DNA from: Branchipolynoe longqiensis
Lineage: Eukaryota; Annelida; Polychaeta; Phyllodocida; Polynoidae
Assembly (NCBI GenBank): GCA_030323885.1
Contig: CM059193.1
Location: forward strand, 93,736,852 to 93,800,851
Reading direction: 5' to 3'
DNA length: 64,000 nucleotides
In this document: positions 33,998 to 45,675 of the stretch, one piece after another
Layout of the letters: every line of letters begins with the position of its first letter
How positions within the stretch are numbered: position 1 is the first letter of the stretch
Program-made: the position numbers and the translations under genes
Notes under the pieces: model-generated
The model's input: the letters and a program-made list of their open reading frames with translations, nothing else
What the model was told of the DNA's origin: nothing
Database searches by the model: none

Positions 33998-34404
33998 TAG
34001 ATAAAGGATTCACCCATACTTGCAGTACACGGGTGAACGACAACGTAATATAAATACGGGCGAAAATAGCCTGAGTATGGAACAGGAAGTAGAATGCCTG
34101 TCTCCAGTATCAAATGGGTACTTATATCAGCACAGAGTTGGTGAAATGGGAGAGAATGCAAAAAGACAAGATGGCGGCAATAGAACGATGTCGATTTCAC
34201 CTTTAAATTCTATTAAACTATATGTCTTATTATATTTTTCATCTCAAAGGTAGCGGGGAAATATGAAGACATATAAAAAGAATAATTGTTGCTTCTTAGA
34301 TTGTGAAATTAGGCTCTCATTTCATTTCCCCGCTTTTTCGACAGCTTTTATATAGGGTTGGTATTCACCCGTGTACTGCAAATACGGGGTGAATCATTTA
34401 TCTA
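33998..34404. mobile_element. MITE-1 copy, 407 bp
   Basis: Flanking 9-mers GGTCGCATC and GATCACGTC differ only by transitions. The AAGATGGCGGC motif is at 34168-34178. Confidence 0.88.
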
Positions 34405-35165
34405 GATCACGTCAAGTTAGGAAAGAAATTCACCTGGCTGAGCAATCTGCGTGAACGCCAATCAGTGGCGTAGTGCTCAAGATGCATGTAGGGCATGACA
34501 CATTTTTATTCTGTTGGTCTGGTCATCTGCCCATGCTTATTTGAGACTGTGCAGATGAGGCGGCCTGAACAATACGAACAGCTTCTCTCCCGGCTGAAGA
34601 TGCCAAATATGCATAGTCGGTGAGTAGTTTGTAAACCTGACCTCGTGTGCCTGTGGTGTAGGAGAACTGCAGGGACCGTGTAATCAATCAATCGCTGTTC
34701 TCCCGTCTGTGCCGGGAACATTCCGAGCTAGCACTCTCAGGGAAGCCTGAAGACTTGCGAAGTGTGTGAACAGCAGGCCCGGCCAGGCTGGCCTTCCACC
34801 CACCCAGCCCCAGACATGGTAGGACAATCGGGCAAGTGACTGAATTTTCTACTTTCCCAGGTGCCAAAACTACTTGCCCAAGTCCAAGTCAGCCAATTGA
34901 AACTGAAATCTGCTACTGCAGATCAGAAAAATAACGACTTGCCTGTTCAGGCAGGTCACCGAGAACTTCACCTGCTCGACCGAGTAAACTAGGTGCCCCG
35001 GGCAACCTGGCAGTCCTTATTGTCCTACCCTGCCATAACTACCTATATAACTTATGAGCGCAGTAGTGCCTGTCTCCAGTCACCCTTGTGATTGGCAAAT
35101 CCTCAGCCATGTGTGGACAATTTTCTCAATGTGCAAACTGTCTTTGTCTCATTTGACTGTCGCTG
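34405..35165. other. Unassigned segment
   Basis: Contains a possible 65-nt exon-like stretch at 34555-34619 between CAG and GTGAGT. No known family; not called as a gene. Confidence 0.4.
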
Positions 35166-35307
35166 CGATGACCTGCTATGTCAGAACAACATTGGTCGAG
35201 ATGCAGAGTTGTTTGGTAAAGACAGGTAGCACTGTAATACCGATGAATAGGACATCTGCTTTGTCAGGACAATATTGGTCTGGAGGTAGAGTTATTCGTT
35301 GAAGACA
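35166..35307. repeat. Two ~80-bp tandem units
   Basis: Both units have GTCAGRACAAYATTGGTC, then GTAGAGTTRTT and AAGACAG. A related unit occurs inverted at about 45480-45550. Confidence 0.6.
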
Positions 35308-35429
35308 GATATTACTGTAGATGTAATTTATTGAAGAAGGCGCACATTGGTGTCGTGACCAGCATCCATATAAATAAATAATGAAACCTGCACACAATTT
35401 AACCTGTCCACCACGGCTATACCTCACAT

Positions 35430-35640
35430 GACATATCTAACTTAGATACTGGTAGCCTTATTGCGCATTTCTTGCCACACAGATAGGGGTATGGAGTCAA
35501 TTTAATAGAACCTGTTAGTGTTACTGCATAAGTCTATGGTGTCAGAGTTCGGGCGTGTTTGCCAAAATTACTTTAGCATGTTTGCAGTTCAAATATCTCA
35601 AAAGTTAGCCAGTTCAAATAAAAATTACTTCAATCCTTTA
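35430..35640. mobile_element. Element B partial copy
   Basis: Retains ATATCTAACTTAGATACTGG through ATCTCAAAAGTTAGCC; both ends lost. Confidence 0.65.
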
Positions 35641-35699
35641 AGTATTTGTGCCACCCATGTTACTTTGATGCAGTGGTGCTATTTGTTTGATCAAACGAC

Positions 35700-35955
35700 A
35701 TACCGAGTCAAATTAATGACTTACAAAATTAATAGTTGTCGCTACCTAGCCTGGCACTTGGCATTACTAGGATAGGGCAAGGACTGATTAGCTCAGTATC
35801 AGGATAACATGACTGAGTGGGATATTGGGACATGATGCCGATGGGCTGGTCTCCCAGTGGGGGCAGCACTATAAAGTGGCCACGAGTGCGCACTGTCATA
35901 AGTCAGTACCCATTTTGATATGAACTGAGATGTTGCTAGGATGTAAAACTCCAAC
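35700..35955 (+). mobile_element. SINE-A copy without the tRNA-like head
   Basis: Begins at CGAGTCAAATTAATGACTTA; body and tail present. Confidence 0.75.
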
Positions 35956-36049
35956 AGTCCTGAGGAGCCCCTGTACGGCGCGTGCCGTACCACAGTGTAC
36001 ATGCCGGTTCTCCCATGATGAGTGTTCCACATGGACAGACTGCTGAGCA

Positions 36050-36700
36050 GCACACTCACACTCACACTCACACACACACACACACTCAGACAGGCACGCA
36101 CGTGCGCACACATACATAGGCACGCACACACATACAAACATGCATGCACAACCACACGCACATACACACACACTCACACACATCACACACATACAGCACA
36201 CACATCCACCACACACACACAGGCACGCACACACATACACACATGCATGCACAACCACACACACATACACACACTCACACACATACAGCACACACACATT
36301 CACACACATATACATATACATTCACACACATACACAGCCACACACACATGCACACACCTACACACATACATCACACACATACAGCACACACACATACAAC
36401 ACACACATAGATCACACACATCCACACACATACACAGGCACTCACACACATAGAGCACACACATACACAGACACAGCCACACACACATACAACAGAACAC
36501 ACACATACAGCACTCACACATCCACCACACACACATCCTCAGACACACTCACACACATGCACAGCACAGCACACACACATCCACACACACACCCACACAC
36601 ACGTGCACACTCACACACACTCGCACACACAGCCACACACACAGCACACACAGACATCGCACAGTCAGACAGCACACACACCAACACACACACAAGCCAA
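36050..36700. repeat. CA-rich microsatellite
   Basis: An interrupted (CA)n with CATACA, CATGCA and CCACA variants. A shorter piece lies at 36838-36882. Confidence 0.95.
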
Positions 36701-37062
36701 TGCAGATAACACAGCTCAGACACACACAACCTGGGGCAGGTCGAACAGCTATTCACTGATAGCACAGTGGTCTATGGGTGCAGCAAAGTGCATCTGTAGC
36801 AGTCACATGTACAAAGTAGCAAAGGGCAGTCCAAATACCACACACACACTCACACACACATCAACACACACACACAAGGTAATGCAGATAACACAGCTCA
36901 GGGAAACAATACTTTTTGTTGCAGTTATGCTACTTATCCACTGTTAAATATTCGCATTTGTTTTTAAAATGCTATAAAACACAGCTTTGTCTTCGAATGC
37001 AACTTTCAGGCAACAAATCAGATGTGTGAAACATGACGTTTAATTTTTTTCTTTTTTTTTCT

Positions 37063-37363
37063 TGAAGATTTATACTGCCTATCATGGATAAGTCTGAATA
37101 GACTTGTTTTTACCATTAGACAGTTTGTCGATAGAAAGCCCGGGCCTACACTTTTACCGACCCAAGGGATTTTTAACCTCCCACACCACATAGACATGGT
37201 ATGAGAGCAACTGGCCTTTGATGACGCTGTAAATTATACACGGCAGTGGAAATCCAAATTGGCAGAGGTGGAGGCACAGGGAATCGAACCACTGACCTTC
37301 AGATTAGGAGTCTGACCTAGAAAAAAAGTCAGACACTCTAACCACTCCACCACAGAGCACACC
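37063..37363 (-). mobile_element. SINE-C copy (full length)
   Basis: All parts present on the minus strand, with an A-run in the loop. Confidence 0.82.
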
Positions 37364-37397
37364 ACGATGTATCCAGCACACGAAGACCAGTTAGATA

Positions 37398-37457
37398 ACC
37401 GTACTGATATGACCTTAGATGTTGCTAGGATGTAAAACAACAACAGCAACCCAACAG
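37398..37457 (+). mobile_element. SINE-A 3' end inserted alone
   Basis: About 60 bases of tail flanked by identical CCAGTTAGATA (37387-37397 and 37458-37468). Confidence 0.85.
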
Positions 37458-37597
37458 CCAGTTAGATACGATATGACACAAACTAGGGCATCCCATCTAG
37501 TTGAATAACACATGATACAGAACATTGTGAAAGTCGGGTTGGTGGGTGGAGCCTAAATACACAAAGAGGTTGGTGGGTGGAGCCTAAATACACAAAG

Positions 37598-37935
37598 AGG
37601 GAGCGGGCCGTAGCTCAGGCGGTAGAGTGTCCACCTGTGAAGGTGTCGGTCATTCGATCGATCCTGCTGAGTGGACCCATTTGAAGTTTGGGCCATTTTC
37701 CGTTCAAACCAGTGGTCCACAACTGGTTCATCAAAGCCTGTGGTATGTGCTGTCCTGTCTGTTGGAAAGTGCATATAAAAGATCCCTTGCTGCTTATCGG
37801 AAAGAGTAGCCTATGGGGCAGCAGCTGGTTTCCTCCAAAGAAATATGTCAGAATGACCATATGTTTGACATCCAATAGCTGATGATAAAAATCAATTTGC
37901 TCTAGAGGCGTCGTTAAATAAAACAAGCTTTCCTT
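37598..37935 (+). mobile_element. RUDI-like SINE (full length)
   Basis: This entry describes the family. The tRNA-like head is CGTAGCTCAGGCGGTAGAGT then GGTCATTCGATC. The body has GTGGTCCACAACTGGTTCAT, AAAGATCCCTTGCTGCTTAT, AAATATGTCAGAATGACC and the 3' end CTCTAGAGGCGTCGTTAAAT ending in AAATAAAACAAGCTT. Flanked by TAAATACACAAAG on both sides (37585-37597, 37936-37948). The name is recalled from molluscan V-SINE literature and needs alignment. Confidence 0.82.
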
Positions 37936-37948
37936 TAAATACACAAAG

Positions 37949-38454
37949 CGTTGTCTGCTCACATTGCGCAGATTAATGTGTATTCTGAGCGTCTGGTAAC
38001 TGAGTACATAACGGGATTGTATTGTCACCTATACTTAACCTTACCGACACTGAGCAAGATCCAAATAGTATTCTACCAACATGACAATCACCATTGAATG
38101 TAGATTCCAACATTGTGGGGTGGAGAACAATAGGTCAGTGACTATTGACGATACACACCTATAGTATTTACCTAAACGTCGAAATCTGTAAAGTAATCTG
38201 CGACATGTTTGTGAAGACAGTAGGAATTAATGGCTGGATAATTAGTAAATATCAGGTCAATATTGGTATAGTATGAATACACATATGGGATGACTCAGCC
38301 ATGATCGCCGCCCATTATTACAAGCTGACACCTCGGGGAGCCAAGCTGCAGGTCAGGGATCCAGGTCACAGGTCAATAGGTCATCCAGCAGGGGTCAGAG
38401 GTGGCAGCTGACGTTGGAGTGTTGGCGTTGACCCATGTGTGGGTGTGTACCATG
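37949..38454. other. Intergenic sequence
   Basis: No feature recognised. Confidence 0.5.
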
Positions 38455-39855
38455 GTGGTAAGCACATATCATTGTGATATGTGTAACATGATGGTAAGCA
38501 CATAGCAATATGATGTTAAACAGATATCATTATGATATGTATGTATTATAATGGTAAGTACATATCGATATGTGTATCATTATGGCAAGCACATGTCACA
38601 CTGATATGTATGTATTATGATGGTAAGTACATATCGATATGTGTACCATTATGGTAAGCACATGTCACACTGATATGTATGTATTATGATGGTAAGTACA
38701 TATCAACGTGTGTACCATGATGGTAAGCACATATCACACTGATATGTATGTATTATGATGGTAAGTACATATCAACGTGTGTACCATGATGGTAAGCACA
38801 TATCACACTGATATGCATGTATTATGATGGTAAGTACATATCGATATGTGTACCATGATGGTAAGCACATATCACACTGATATGCATGTATTATGATGGT
38901 AAGTACATATCGATATGTGTACCATTATGGTAAGCACATATCACACTGATATGCATGTATTATGATGGTAAGTACACATCAACGTGTGTACTATGATGGT
39001 AAGCACGCATCATTGTGATATGTATTATGATGGTAAGTACACATCAACGTGTGTACCATGATGGTAAGCACGCATCATTGTGATATGTATTATGATGGTA
39101 AGTACACATCAATGTGTGTATCATGATGGTAAGCATGCATCATTGTGATATGTATTATGATGGTAAGTACACATCAATGTGTGTATCATGATGGTAAGCA
39201 TGCATCATTGTGATATGTATTATGATGGTAAGTACACATCAATGTGTGTATCATGATGGTAAGCATGCATCATTGTGATATGTATTATGATGGTAAGTAC
39301 ACATCAATGTGTGTATCATGATGGTAAGCATGCATCATTGTGATATGTATTATGATGGTAAGTACACATCAATTCATGATGGTAAGCACGCATCATTGTG
39401 ATATGTATTATGATGGTAAGTACACATCAACGTGTGTACCATGATGGTAAGCACGCATCATTGTGATATGTATTATGATGGTAAGTACACATCAATGTGT
39501 GTATCATGATGGTAAGCATGCATCAATGTGATATGTATTATGATGGTAAGTACATATCGATGTGTGTACCATGATGGTAAGCACATATCACACTGATATG
39601 CATATATTATGATGGTAAGTACACATCAACGTGTGTACCATGATGGTAAGCACATATCACACTGATATGCATGTATTATGATGGTAAGCATGCATCATTG
39701 TGATATGTATGTATTATGATGGTAAGCACACATTAATATGTGTACCATGATGGTAAGCACATATCACACTGATATGCATGTATTATGATGGTAAGCACGT
39801 GACATCATTGTGATATGTGTGCAACATAACAGTAAGCAGGGATCTTGTGCACCAT
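38455..39855. repeat. Minisatellite with paired GATGGTAAGT/GATGGTAAGC units
   Basis: About 22 dimers of ~61 bp. Each dimer combines ATTATGATGGTAAGTACATA with CCATGATGGTAAGCACATAT and a GATATG(T/C)ATGT link. Subgroups with CATCAATGTG or CATATCACAC occur in blocks, showing recent block amplification. Confidence 0.95.
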
Positions 39856-39880
39856 AATGGTAAGAAAGAATCATACTCCT

Positions 39881-40483
39881 GGGGCCAAATGTATGAACAA
39901 GTTTTTATCGGCTCTGGTGTTAAGGGTGGCCGGCGGGTTAGCTATCGTTGGTGTTGGTATATGTGTCACAGGAAATGTATGTGGCCAAAGCGCGGCTTGG
40001 TTAGCTAACCAGTGCGTTATTTATAGATTTGGGGAAACCCTCTGAGGCTGTACCTGGCGAGCGCTGCTACTTCACAATATCGCCACCGATTCGGTGGCTG
40101 GGAACCAGCAGCCTTTTTAGTGGTGAGCCTGTTGCTGGCGAGCGCTGCTATTTCCCAATACATTCGTCGATTCGACAATATTAATTTCACCGCTGATGTA
40201 GCTGCGGCGTTAATATCGGTTCGTTTTTAGGGTTATTTTAATCAAATTTCACTTTTTGAGTGTCTTATTCTATTAAATATGATAGCATTGACTAGATTTG
40301 GCCCTAATCGGTACCTAACACCGACGTTAAACCTGATATATGTTGGGGTTAGTGTAGGCGACGTTAACTCTCGAGGCGTTTGCCTAACCCGAGCACATAC
40401 ATTGACACTTTTCGCCGCTAACCTGGGAAATCCGTGCTAACCACGGGTTTGGAGCGCTAACCCGGCTTCTTAGATTTGGCCCC
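39881..40483. mobile_element. Element F, 603-bp TIR element in the minisatellite
   Basis: Ends GGGGCCAAATGTATGAA and (inverted) GGGGCCAAATCTAAGAA match at 15 of 17 bases. Array units (GATGGTAAG) resume on the right at 40484. The interior contains GGCGAGCGCTGCTA twice (40058, 40137). Target duplication is unclear. Confidence 0.75.
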
Positions 40484-40582
40484 TGTGTACCATGGTGGTA
40501 ACTAGGCATTATATTCATGTGAACCATGATGGTAAGTAAATATCAGTGATATGTGTGTACCAAGATGGTAAACACATATCAA

Positions 40583-40864
40583 GTTGATTGGTTGTTGGGG
40601 TATTATGTCCTGGCAACATCTAAGGTCATACCACTGGGAGAACAGGCCACCAGCCCCATGACCTGATACCCCACTCAGTCACATTATCATGACACTGAGC
40701 CAGCCAATCCTGGCCCTATCCTAATAATGCCGAACACTTGGCTAGGAAGCGACAAGTATGAATTCATTGCTTTGACTCGACCAGGGTTCGAACCCATGAG
40801 TTCGAATCCCACAATCTACCAATACGGGAGACGGACCCTCTACTCATTCAGCCATACCGTCTGG
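40583..40864 (-). mobile_element. SINE-A copy with internal deletion
   Basis: The tail joins directly to CCACTGGGAGAACAGG, dropping about 60 bases. Inserted within array-like sequence; ACACATATCA occurs on both sides. Confidence 0.8.
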
Positions 40865-40944
40865 TCAGCACATATCAGATTGATATCTGTGTACTATGAT
40901 GGTAAGCACATAGGAGGGGATACATTTGATTTGTGCGCCATCAT

Positions 40945-41140
40945 GGTAAGTGTGGACTGTTATGGTAAGCGTATATAATGAATGAATGCATGTATCATCA
41001 TGGTAAGTGTGTATGGTAATGGTAAGCCTTACCCTGATGGTAAGTGTGTATGGTAATGGTAAGCCTTACCCTGATGGTAAGTGTGTATGGTAATGGTAAG
41101 CCTTACCCTGATGGTAAGTGTGCATAGTAATGGTAAGCAT
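40945..41140. repeat. 37-bp tandem repeat with GGTAAGCCTTACC
   Basis: About four units of GATGGTAAGTGTGTATGG and TAATGGTAAGCCTTACCCT, related to the 38.5-kb array. Confidence 0.9.
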
Positions 41141-41394
41141 GCGTCAGATCAGTTGAATGGTGTATAGAAGCAGAGTGACTAGGTATTGCTGACAAGACAG
41201 TCTTGTTTTGTCGCCATCTGCAAAATGGGCTCCTCTCGCTTCATGATGGACAATATGCAGCGGCTTTCTTTTGTACATCTTTGTAAATGACGGAGGGTAA
41301 TTACTTTTGGCAGCTGGAGACCAACAGAAATGAGGACCGCATGTTTCCAGCTGAAGCCACAGAGTAGGATTAGGAGGGGGATAAACAAACAATC

Positions 41395-41539
41395 ACTAAG
41401 AATACTAATCAAAATAAAAATGATTACTGGTGCAGTGGGATGGTCTCCGTGTGGATGCCGCCGGGTGATCCAGCCACCCGTGACTGTCACGTGACCCTCG
41501 CACCTGACATCACCCAGTGAAAGAGTGACATTTGCATCA
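41395..41539. repeat. Long inverted repeat, left arm
   Basis: About 145 bp matching the complement of 42580-42724 at high identity. Contains GTGGATGCCGCC, GTCACGTGAC (41486-41495) and CCTGACATCACCCAGTGAAA. Confidence 0.85.
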
Positions 41540-41554
41540 ACAAGTTAACTGATT

Positions 41555-41887
41555 TGTTTGTTTGATTGTTGTTGCTTTACGTCCTAGCAACATCTAAGGT
41601 CATATCAGGATGGGTACCAACTTGTGACAGTACGCACTCATGGTGATTTTATAGTGCTGCCCCACTGGGAAATCAGGCCGCCAGCACCATGACCCAATAT
41701 CCCACTCAGTCACATTATCCTGACACCAAGCTAACCAATCCTTGCCCTATCCTAATAATGCTGAGCACCAGGCTAGGAAGCGACAAGTATCAATTTTTAA
41801 GTCATTGGTTTGACTCGACCGCGAACCGAACTCCCAATCTTCCGCACGCGAGGCCTGTGCTCTACCCATTCGGCCACCGCGCCCGGG
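41555..41887 (-). mobile_element. SINE-A copy (full length) inside the inverted repeat
   Basis: Flanked by identical AGTTAACTGATT (41543-41554, 41888-41899). Confidence 0.92.
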
Positions 41888-41899
41888 AGTTAACTGATT

Positions 41900-42179
41900 A
41901 GAAGTGTTTCTGGAGTGTGAGAGGGGGGGGGGGGGGAGACGGTAGAGAGGGGTGCTGTGGTCAGCTTTAGTGCCAGCACATTGGTCCTCCGGCCAGACAA
42001 CTTTGCGAGCATTTACACATTTTATTGTAGCCTCTTGTCAGTAAACTTTCTCCTGATGACGTCATCATGTGGTCCGCAGACGACATTCAGTAGCAACAGA
42101 CGATGACACAGTTCAAGTAGGCAAAGGTGGAGAGTTTATTCCACTTTAGGTTCAGCCTCTTTACGCCTAGTATTAACAA
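41900..42179. other. Loop sequence with G-run
   Basis: G-run 41922-41935; no gene recognised. Confidence 0.5.
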
Positions 42180-42478
42180 ACTGGGCGTGTGGCAAAATCA
42201 ATAGAGCCTGGGCCTCGCGTGCGGGACATCGTGAGTTCGGTTCCTGGTCGAGTGAAAGCAATGATTTATAAAAAATGTGTACTTGTTGCTTCCTAGCCTG
42301 GCGCTCGGCATCAATAGGATCGGGCAAGGTGACTGAATGGGATATCGGGTCATGGTTTCGGCGGCCTGATTTCCCAGTGCGGCAGCGCTATTAAGTCGCC
42401 ATGAGTGCACACTGTCACAAGTAGGTACCCGCCCTGATTTGACCTCAGCTGTTGCAAGGACATAAAACCACCAACCAA
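42180..42478 (+). mobile_element. SINE-A copy, variant head
   Basis: Opposite in orientation to the copy at 41555. Box B is AGTTCGGTTCC; part of the body is deleted. Confidence 0.8.
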
Positions 42479-42579
42479 CTGTATGCTCGCTGGTTTCGGT
42501 GGCACACAGAATAGACTGCACCCACAGTGCACCAGGGGGCACTGTGAGCAACAGCTGCCAGAGGGTGTGGCGCTCGGCT

Positions 42580-42724
42580 TGCAAATGTCATCTTTCACTG
42601 GGTGATGTCAGGTGCGAGGGTCACGTGACAGTCACTGGTGGCTGGATCACCTGGCGGCATCCACATGGAGACCACCCCACTGCATCTGTCATAATTTTAT
42701 TTATTCTTAGTGAATGCTTGTATG
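42580..42724. repeat. Long inverted repeat, right arm
   Basis: Partner of the left arm across ~1.04 kb. GTCACGTGAC is kept at 42620-42629. Confidence 0.85.
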
Positions 42725-42861
42725 TTCTGTTCATAACGATTAAGTGCACGCACTTGTTTTCGCCACTGTGCAGTAGTGGTCATACTCCATATGAATTGAA
42801 TTCCTTTATCAATAATTTCTGTAAACTTATCATGGTGGGTCCTGTGTCAAATAATAATAAA

Positions 42862-43012
42862 AATGTTGTGGTGGTGATGAAAATGGGGAATATTGGGCCT
42901 AGAGTTGGAATCGAACTCACATCTCTTGTATTCCAAGCCTAGGCTCCGTGATGTCAGCACACTATCCACGCCTATCTCCCTATGTTGCCCCTTGCCTGAG
43001 GTCAGTGATAAT
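42862..43012 (-). mobile_element. SINE-E copy
   Basis: Box B region GGAATCGAACTCACATCTCT (as complement) and body phrase CTTGCCTGAGGTCAGTG, next to an (AATA)n run. Confidence 0.6.
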
Positions 43013-43027
43013 AATAATACTACTAAT

Positions 43028-43185
43028 AATAAATAGGGCAAGGACTGGTTGGCTCAGTGTCAGGATAATGTGACTGAGTGGGATTTCCCGTCATGGTGCT
43101 GGCGGCCAGGTCTATAAAGCACTATAAAGTCACCATGAGTGCGCACTGTCACAAGTTGGTAGCCGTCCTGATATGACCTTAGAAT
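43028..43185 (+). mobile_element. SINE-A 3' part
   Basis: Starts in the body at ATAGGGCAAGGACTGGTTGG and ends GATATGACCTTAGA. Confidence 0.7.
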
Positions 43186-43196
43186 TAAGTTAGATA

Positions 43197-43558
43197 TTAA
43201 AGTTGCATAGTCCGATTGTTTTGAATTTCTGTAGTTTTTCTGAGATAAATATATTAGATCGATCACTAGTATCTACTTTACACTAGTTCAAATTGACTTT
43301 TATTTTAAATGGTAAACTTTTGAGATATTTTGACTGCAAACATGGAAAATTAGTTTTGGCAAGCTTGCTAAAACAATTGACACCATATACTTCTGCAGTA
43401 ACAGGTTCTGTTAAATTGACTCAGTATTGCCATTTATATACGCGGAAACAAATGCTTAATAAGTGTATCAGTATCTAAGTTAGATATATGTAAAATCAAA
43501 TCTAGATAATTGGTTTGGTTTTGAAAATTTGATATTTCATCGGACTATGCAGCTTTAA
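43197..43558. mobile_element. Element B copy, complete
   Basis: TTAA at both borders (43197-43200, 43555-43558), with both inverted ends AGYTGCATAGTCCGAT. Confidence 0.88.
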
Positions 43559-43659
43559 CAGGACGTAAACCAACCAATAAACATATCCGACCCCTCTGTA
43601 TATGTGGTTCCTTGCCTAAGGTCAGTGCAGACTATAATTACTAGTAGTACACTATATAT

Positions 43660-43712
43660 ATTATAATAATAATAATAATAATTAAAATAATAATAATAAT
43701 AATAATAACAGA
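43660..43712. repeat. AATA/TAA microsatellite
   Basis: (AAT)n interrupted once. Confidence 0.9.
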
Positions 43713-43805
43713 GAAGACAGCGTTGAAGCCAGTTAGCGCCTATATTTTATACTATCTTCTTCCCCCCCTCCTCCCGTTAGGGTTACAGGACACATCTATA
43801 GCAGA

Positions 43806-44005
43806 TTCACATTGTCATGTAGGGGGTGATGAAAATAGGAAATATTGTGCATAGAGCATGATTCGAACCCATACCTATTGCCATTCCAAGGCTAGCGTGC
43901 TAACCATTACACTACCTAGGATCCCTGATGCAATCACCTTTTCCATGCCCACCTGTCTATGTGGCTCCTTGCCTGAGAGGTCAGTGTAGGATGCTACACT
44001 CGTCC
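43806..44005 (-). mobile_element. SINE-E copy
   Basis: Head GGTAGTGTAATGGTTAGCAC and a box B on the minus strand, body ATGTGGCTCCTTGCCTGAGA (complement). Confidence 0.65.
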
Positions 44006-44090
44006 CCCTGGTATTGTAAGTCTTTTAAATGGTTTACGTCCATAAGTCATTTAATGCTTACAATTATCTACATACAGGCACTGCACTTGC

Positions 44091-44092
<2 letters not shown>

Positions 44093-44155
<63 letters not shown>

Positions 44156-44164
44156 CACACACAC
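44093..44164. repeat. TA/CA microsatellite
   Basis: (TA)n about 30 repeats followed by (CA)n. Confidence 0.98.
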
Positions 44165-44210
44165 ATGGTAGGTTAAAAAAAACATACAGTGCATAGCTTG
44201 TACAGGATCC

Positions 44211-44536
44211 AGACGGGATGGTCGAATGAGCTAGCGCATCAGTCTCCCGTGCTGGTAGATCGTGGGTTCGAACCCTGGTCGAGTCAAACCAATGACTTAA
44301 AAATTGATACGTATCGCTTCCTAGCCTGGCGCTCGGCATTATTAGGATAGGGCAGGGACTGGTTGGCTCAGTGTCGGGATAATGTGACTGAGTGGGGTAT
44401 CGGGTCATGGTGCCGGCGGCCTGGTTTCCCAGTGGGACAGCACTATAAAGTTGCCATGAATGCACACTGTCACAAGTCGGTACCCGTCCTGATATGACCT
44501 TAGATGTTGTTAGGACATAAAACAACAAACAAACAA
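44211..44536 (+). mobile_element. SINE-A copy (full length)
   Basis: Best-preserved example: flanks TGTACAGGATCC and TGTACATGATCC, box B GGGTTCGAACCC, tail ACAACAAACAAACAA. Confidence 0.95.
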
Positions 44537-44548
44537 TGTACATGATCC

Positions 44549-45095
44549 TGGTAACGCAGCAGATTAATTTAATTATAAAAAGTTCAGAAATAAATTTATT
44601 TCGATTTATTTGCCAACTCTTTGCTTTGTCAGTAGTGTTGGTTTTATTTGCATGTAGAATGCAAAGTTCAATCCATTTAATATCATTGTTTCTACTCCCA
44701 ACTCTGTAGCTAGGCCTTAACCCCTTGCACCCCTAATAATACCCTTACAAATTAACTTATTCATATGGAATAAAATCAGACCATTCAATATGACATCATG
44801 GCGATACCCTGCGATACTTAGCGATACTTTGACACAGCGGGAGACGCTCAAAGACTCATGACGTCATTTTGTAGATAGCCTCCAGGAAAATGATACATAT
44901 TTGCACATTCCACGGATCGTTTTACCATAACAAACCGTCACTATAGATACGAGCGACTCTTATCTGAATTATAAACCATCAGTCAACAGCGGGAACCAGC
45001 TAACCGGAAGTCACTTACTGATAACAGACAAAACTTACACAGCACGCGCTCACCACCTCGTGCAGCTCCCCACCACCAGGGTGCACCACCCAAAT
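44549..45095. other. Intergenic sequence
   Basis: GCGATACYYTGCGATACTTA repeat near 44792; no gene recognised. Confidence 0.5.
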
Positions 45096-45108
45096 TACCA
45101 TCAACCTG

Positions 45109-45440
45109 GTTAGTTGGTTGTTGGAGTTTTACGACCTGGCAACATCTAAGGTCATATCAGGACAGGTACCACTTGTGACAGTGCACACTCATGGTACTTT
45201 ATAGTGCTGCCCCACTGGGACACCAGGCCACCAGAATCATGACCTGATATCCCACTGAGTCACATCATCCTGACACTGAACCAACCAGTCCTTGCTTGCT
45301 CTATCCTAATAATGCCGAGCGCCAGGCTAGGAAGCGACAAGTATCAATTTTATTAGTCATTGGTTTGACTCGACAGGGAACCGAACGCTCAAACTTCCGC
45401 ACATGAGGCCCGCGCTCTCCTGATTCGGCTACCGCACCGG
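45109..45440 (-). mobile_element. SINE-A copy (full length, variant head)
   Basis: Flanked by identical TACCATCAACCTG (45096-45108, 45441-45453). Confidence 0.93.
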
Positions 45441-45675
45441 GTACCATCAACCTGAGTGTATTTCCAAGAGGGCCTACGTTGAAAACAGATTTACAGGAGC
45501 ACCAGTCTCCAAAGGACAACTCTACATCCAGACCAACGCTGTCCTGACATTGGAGTGAGAGTCAAATGAAACAAATCCAGTTTGTACATGGACAAATTGT
45601 TCGCCCACAGCCGGGGTTTCGCTGATCGTAGAGTTGGCTAAAGACAGGTCCTATTGTAACCACAAATTGCATAGT

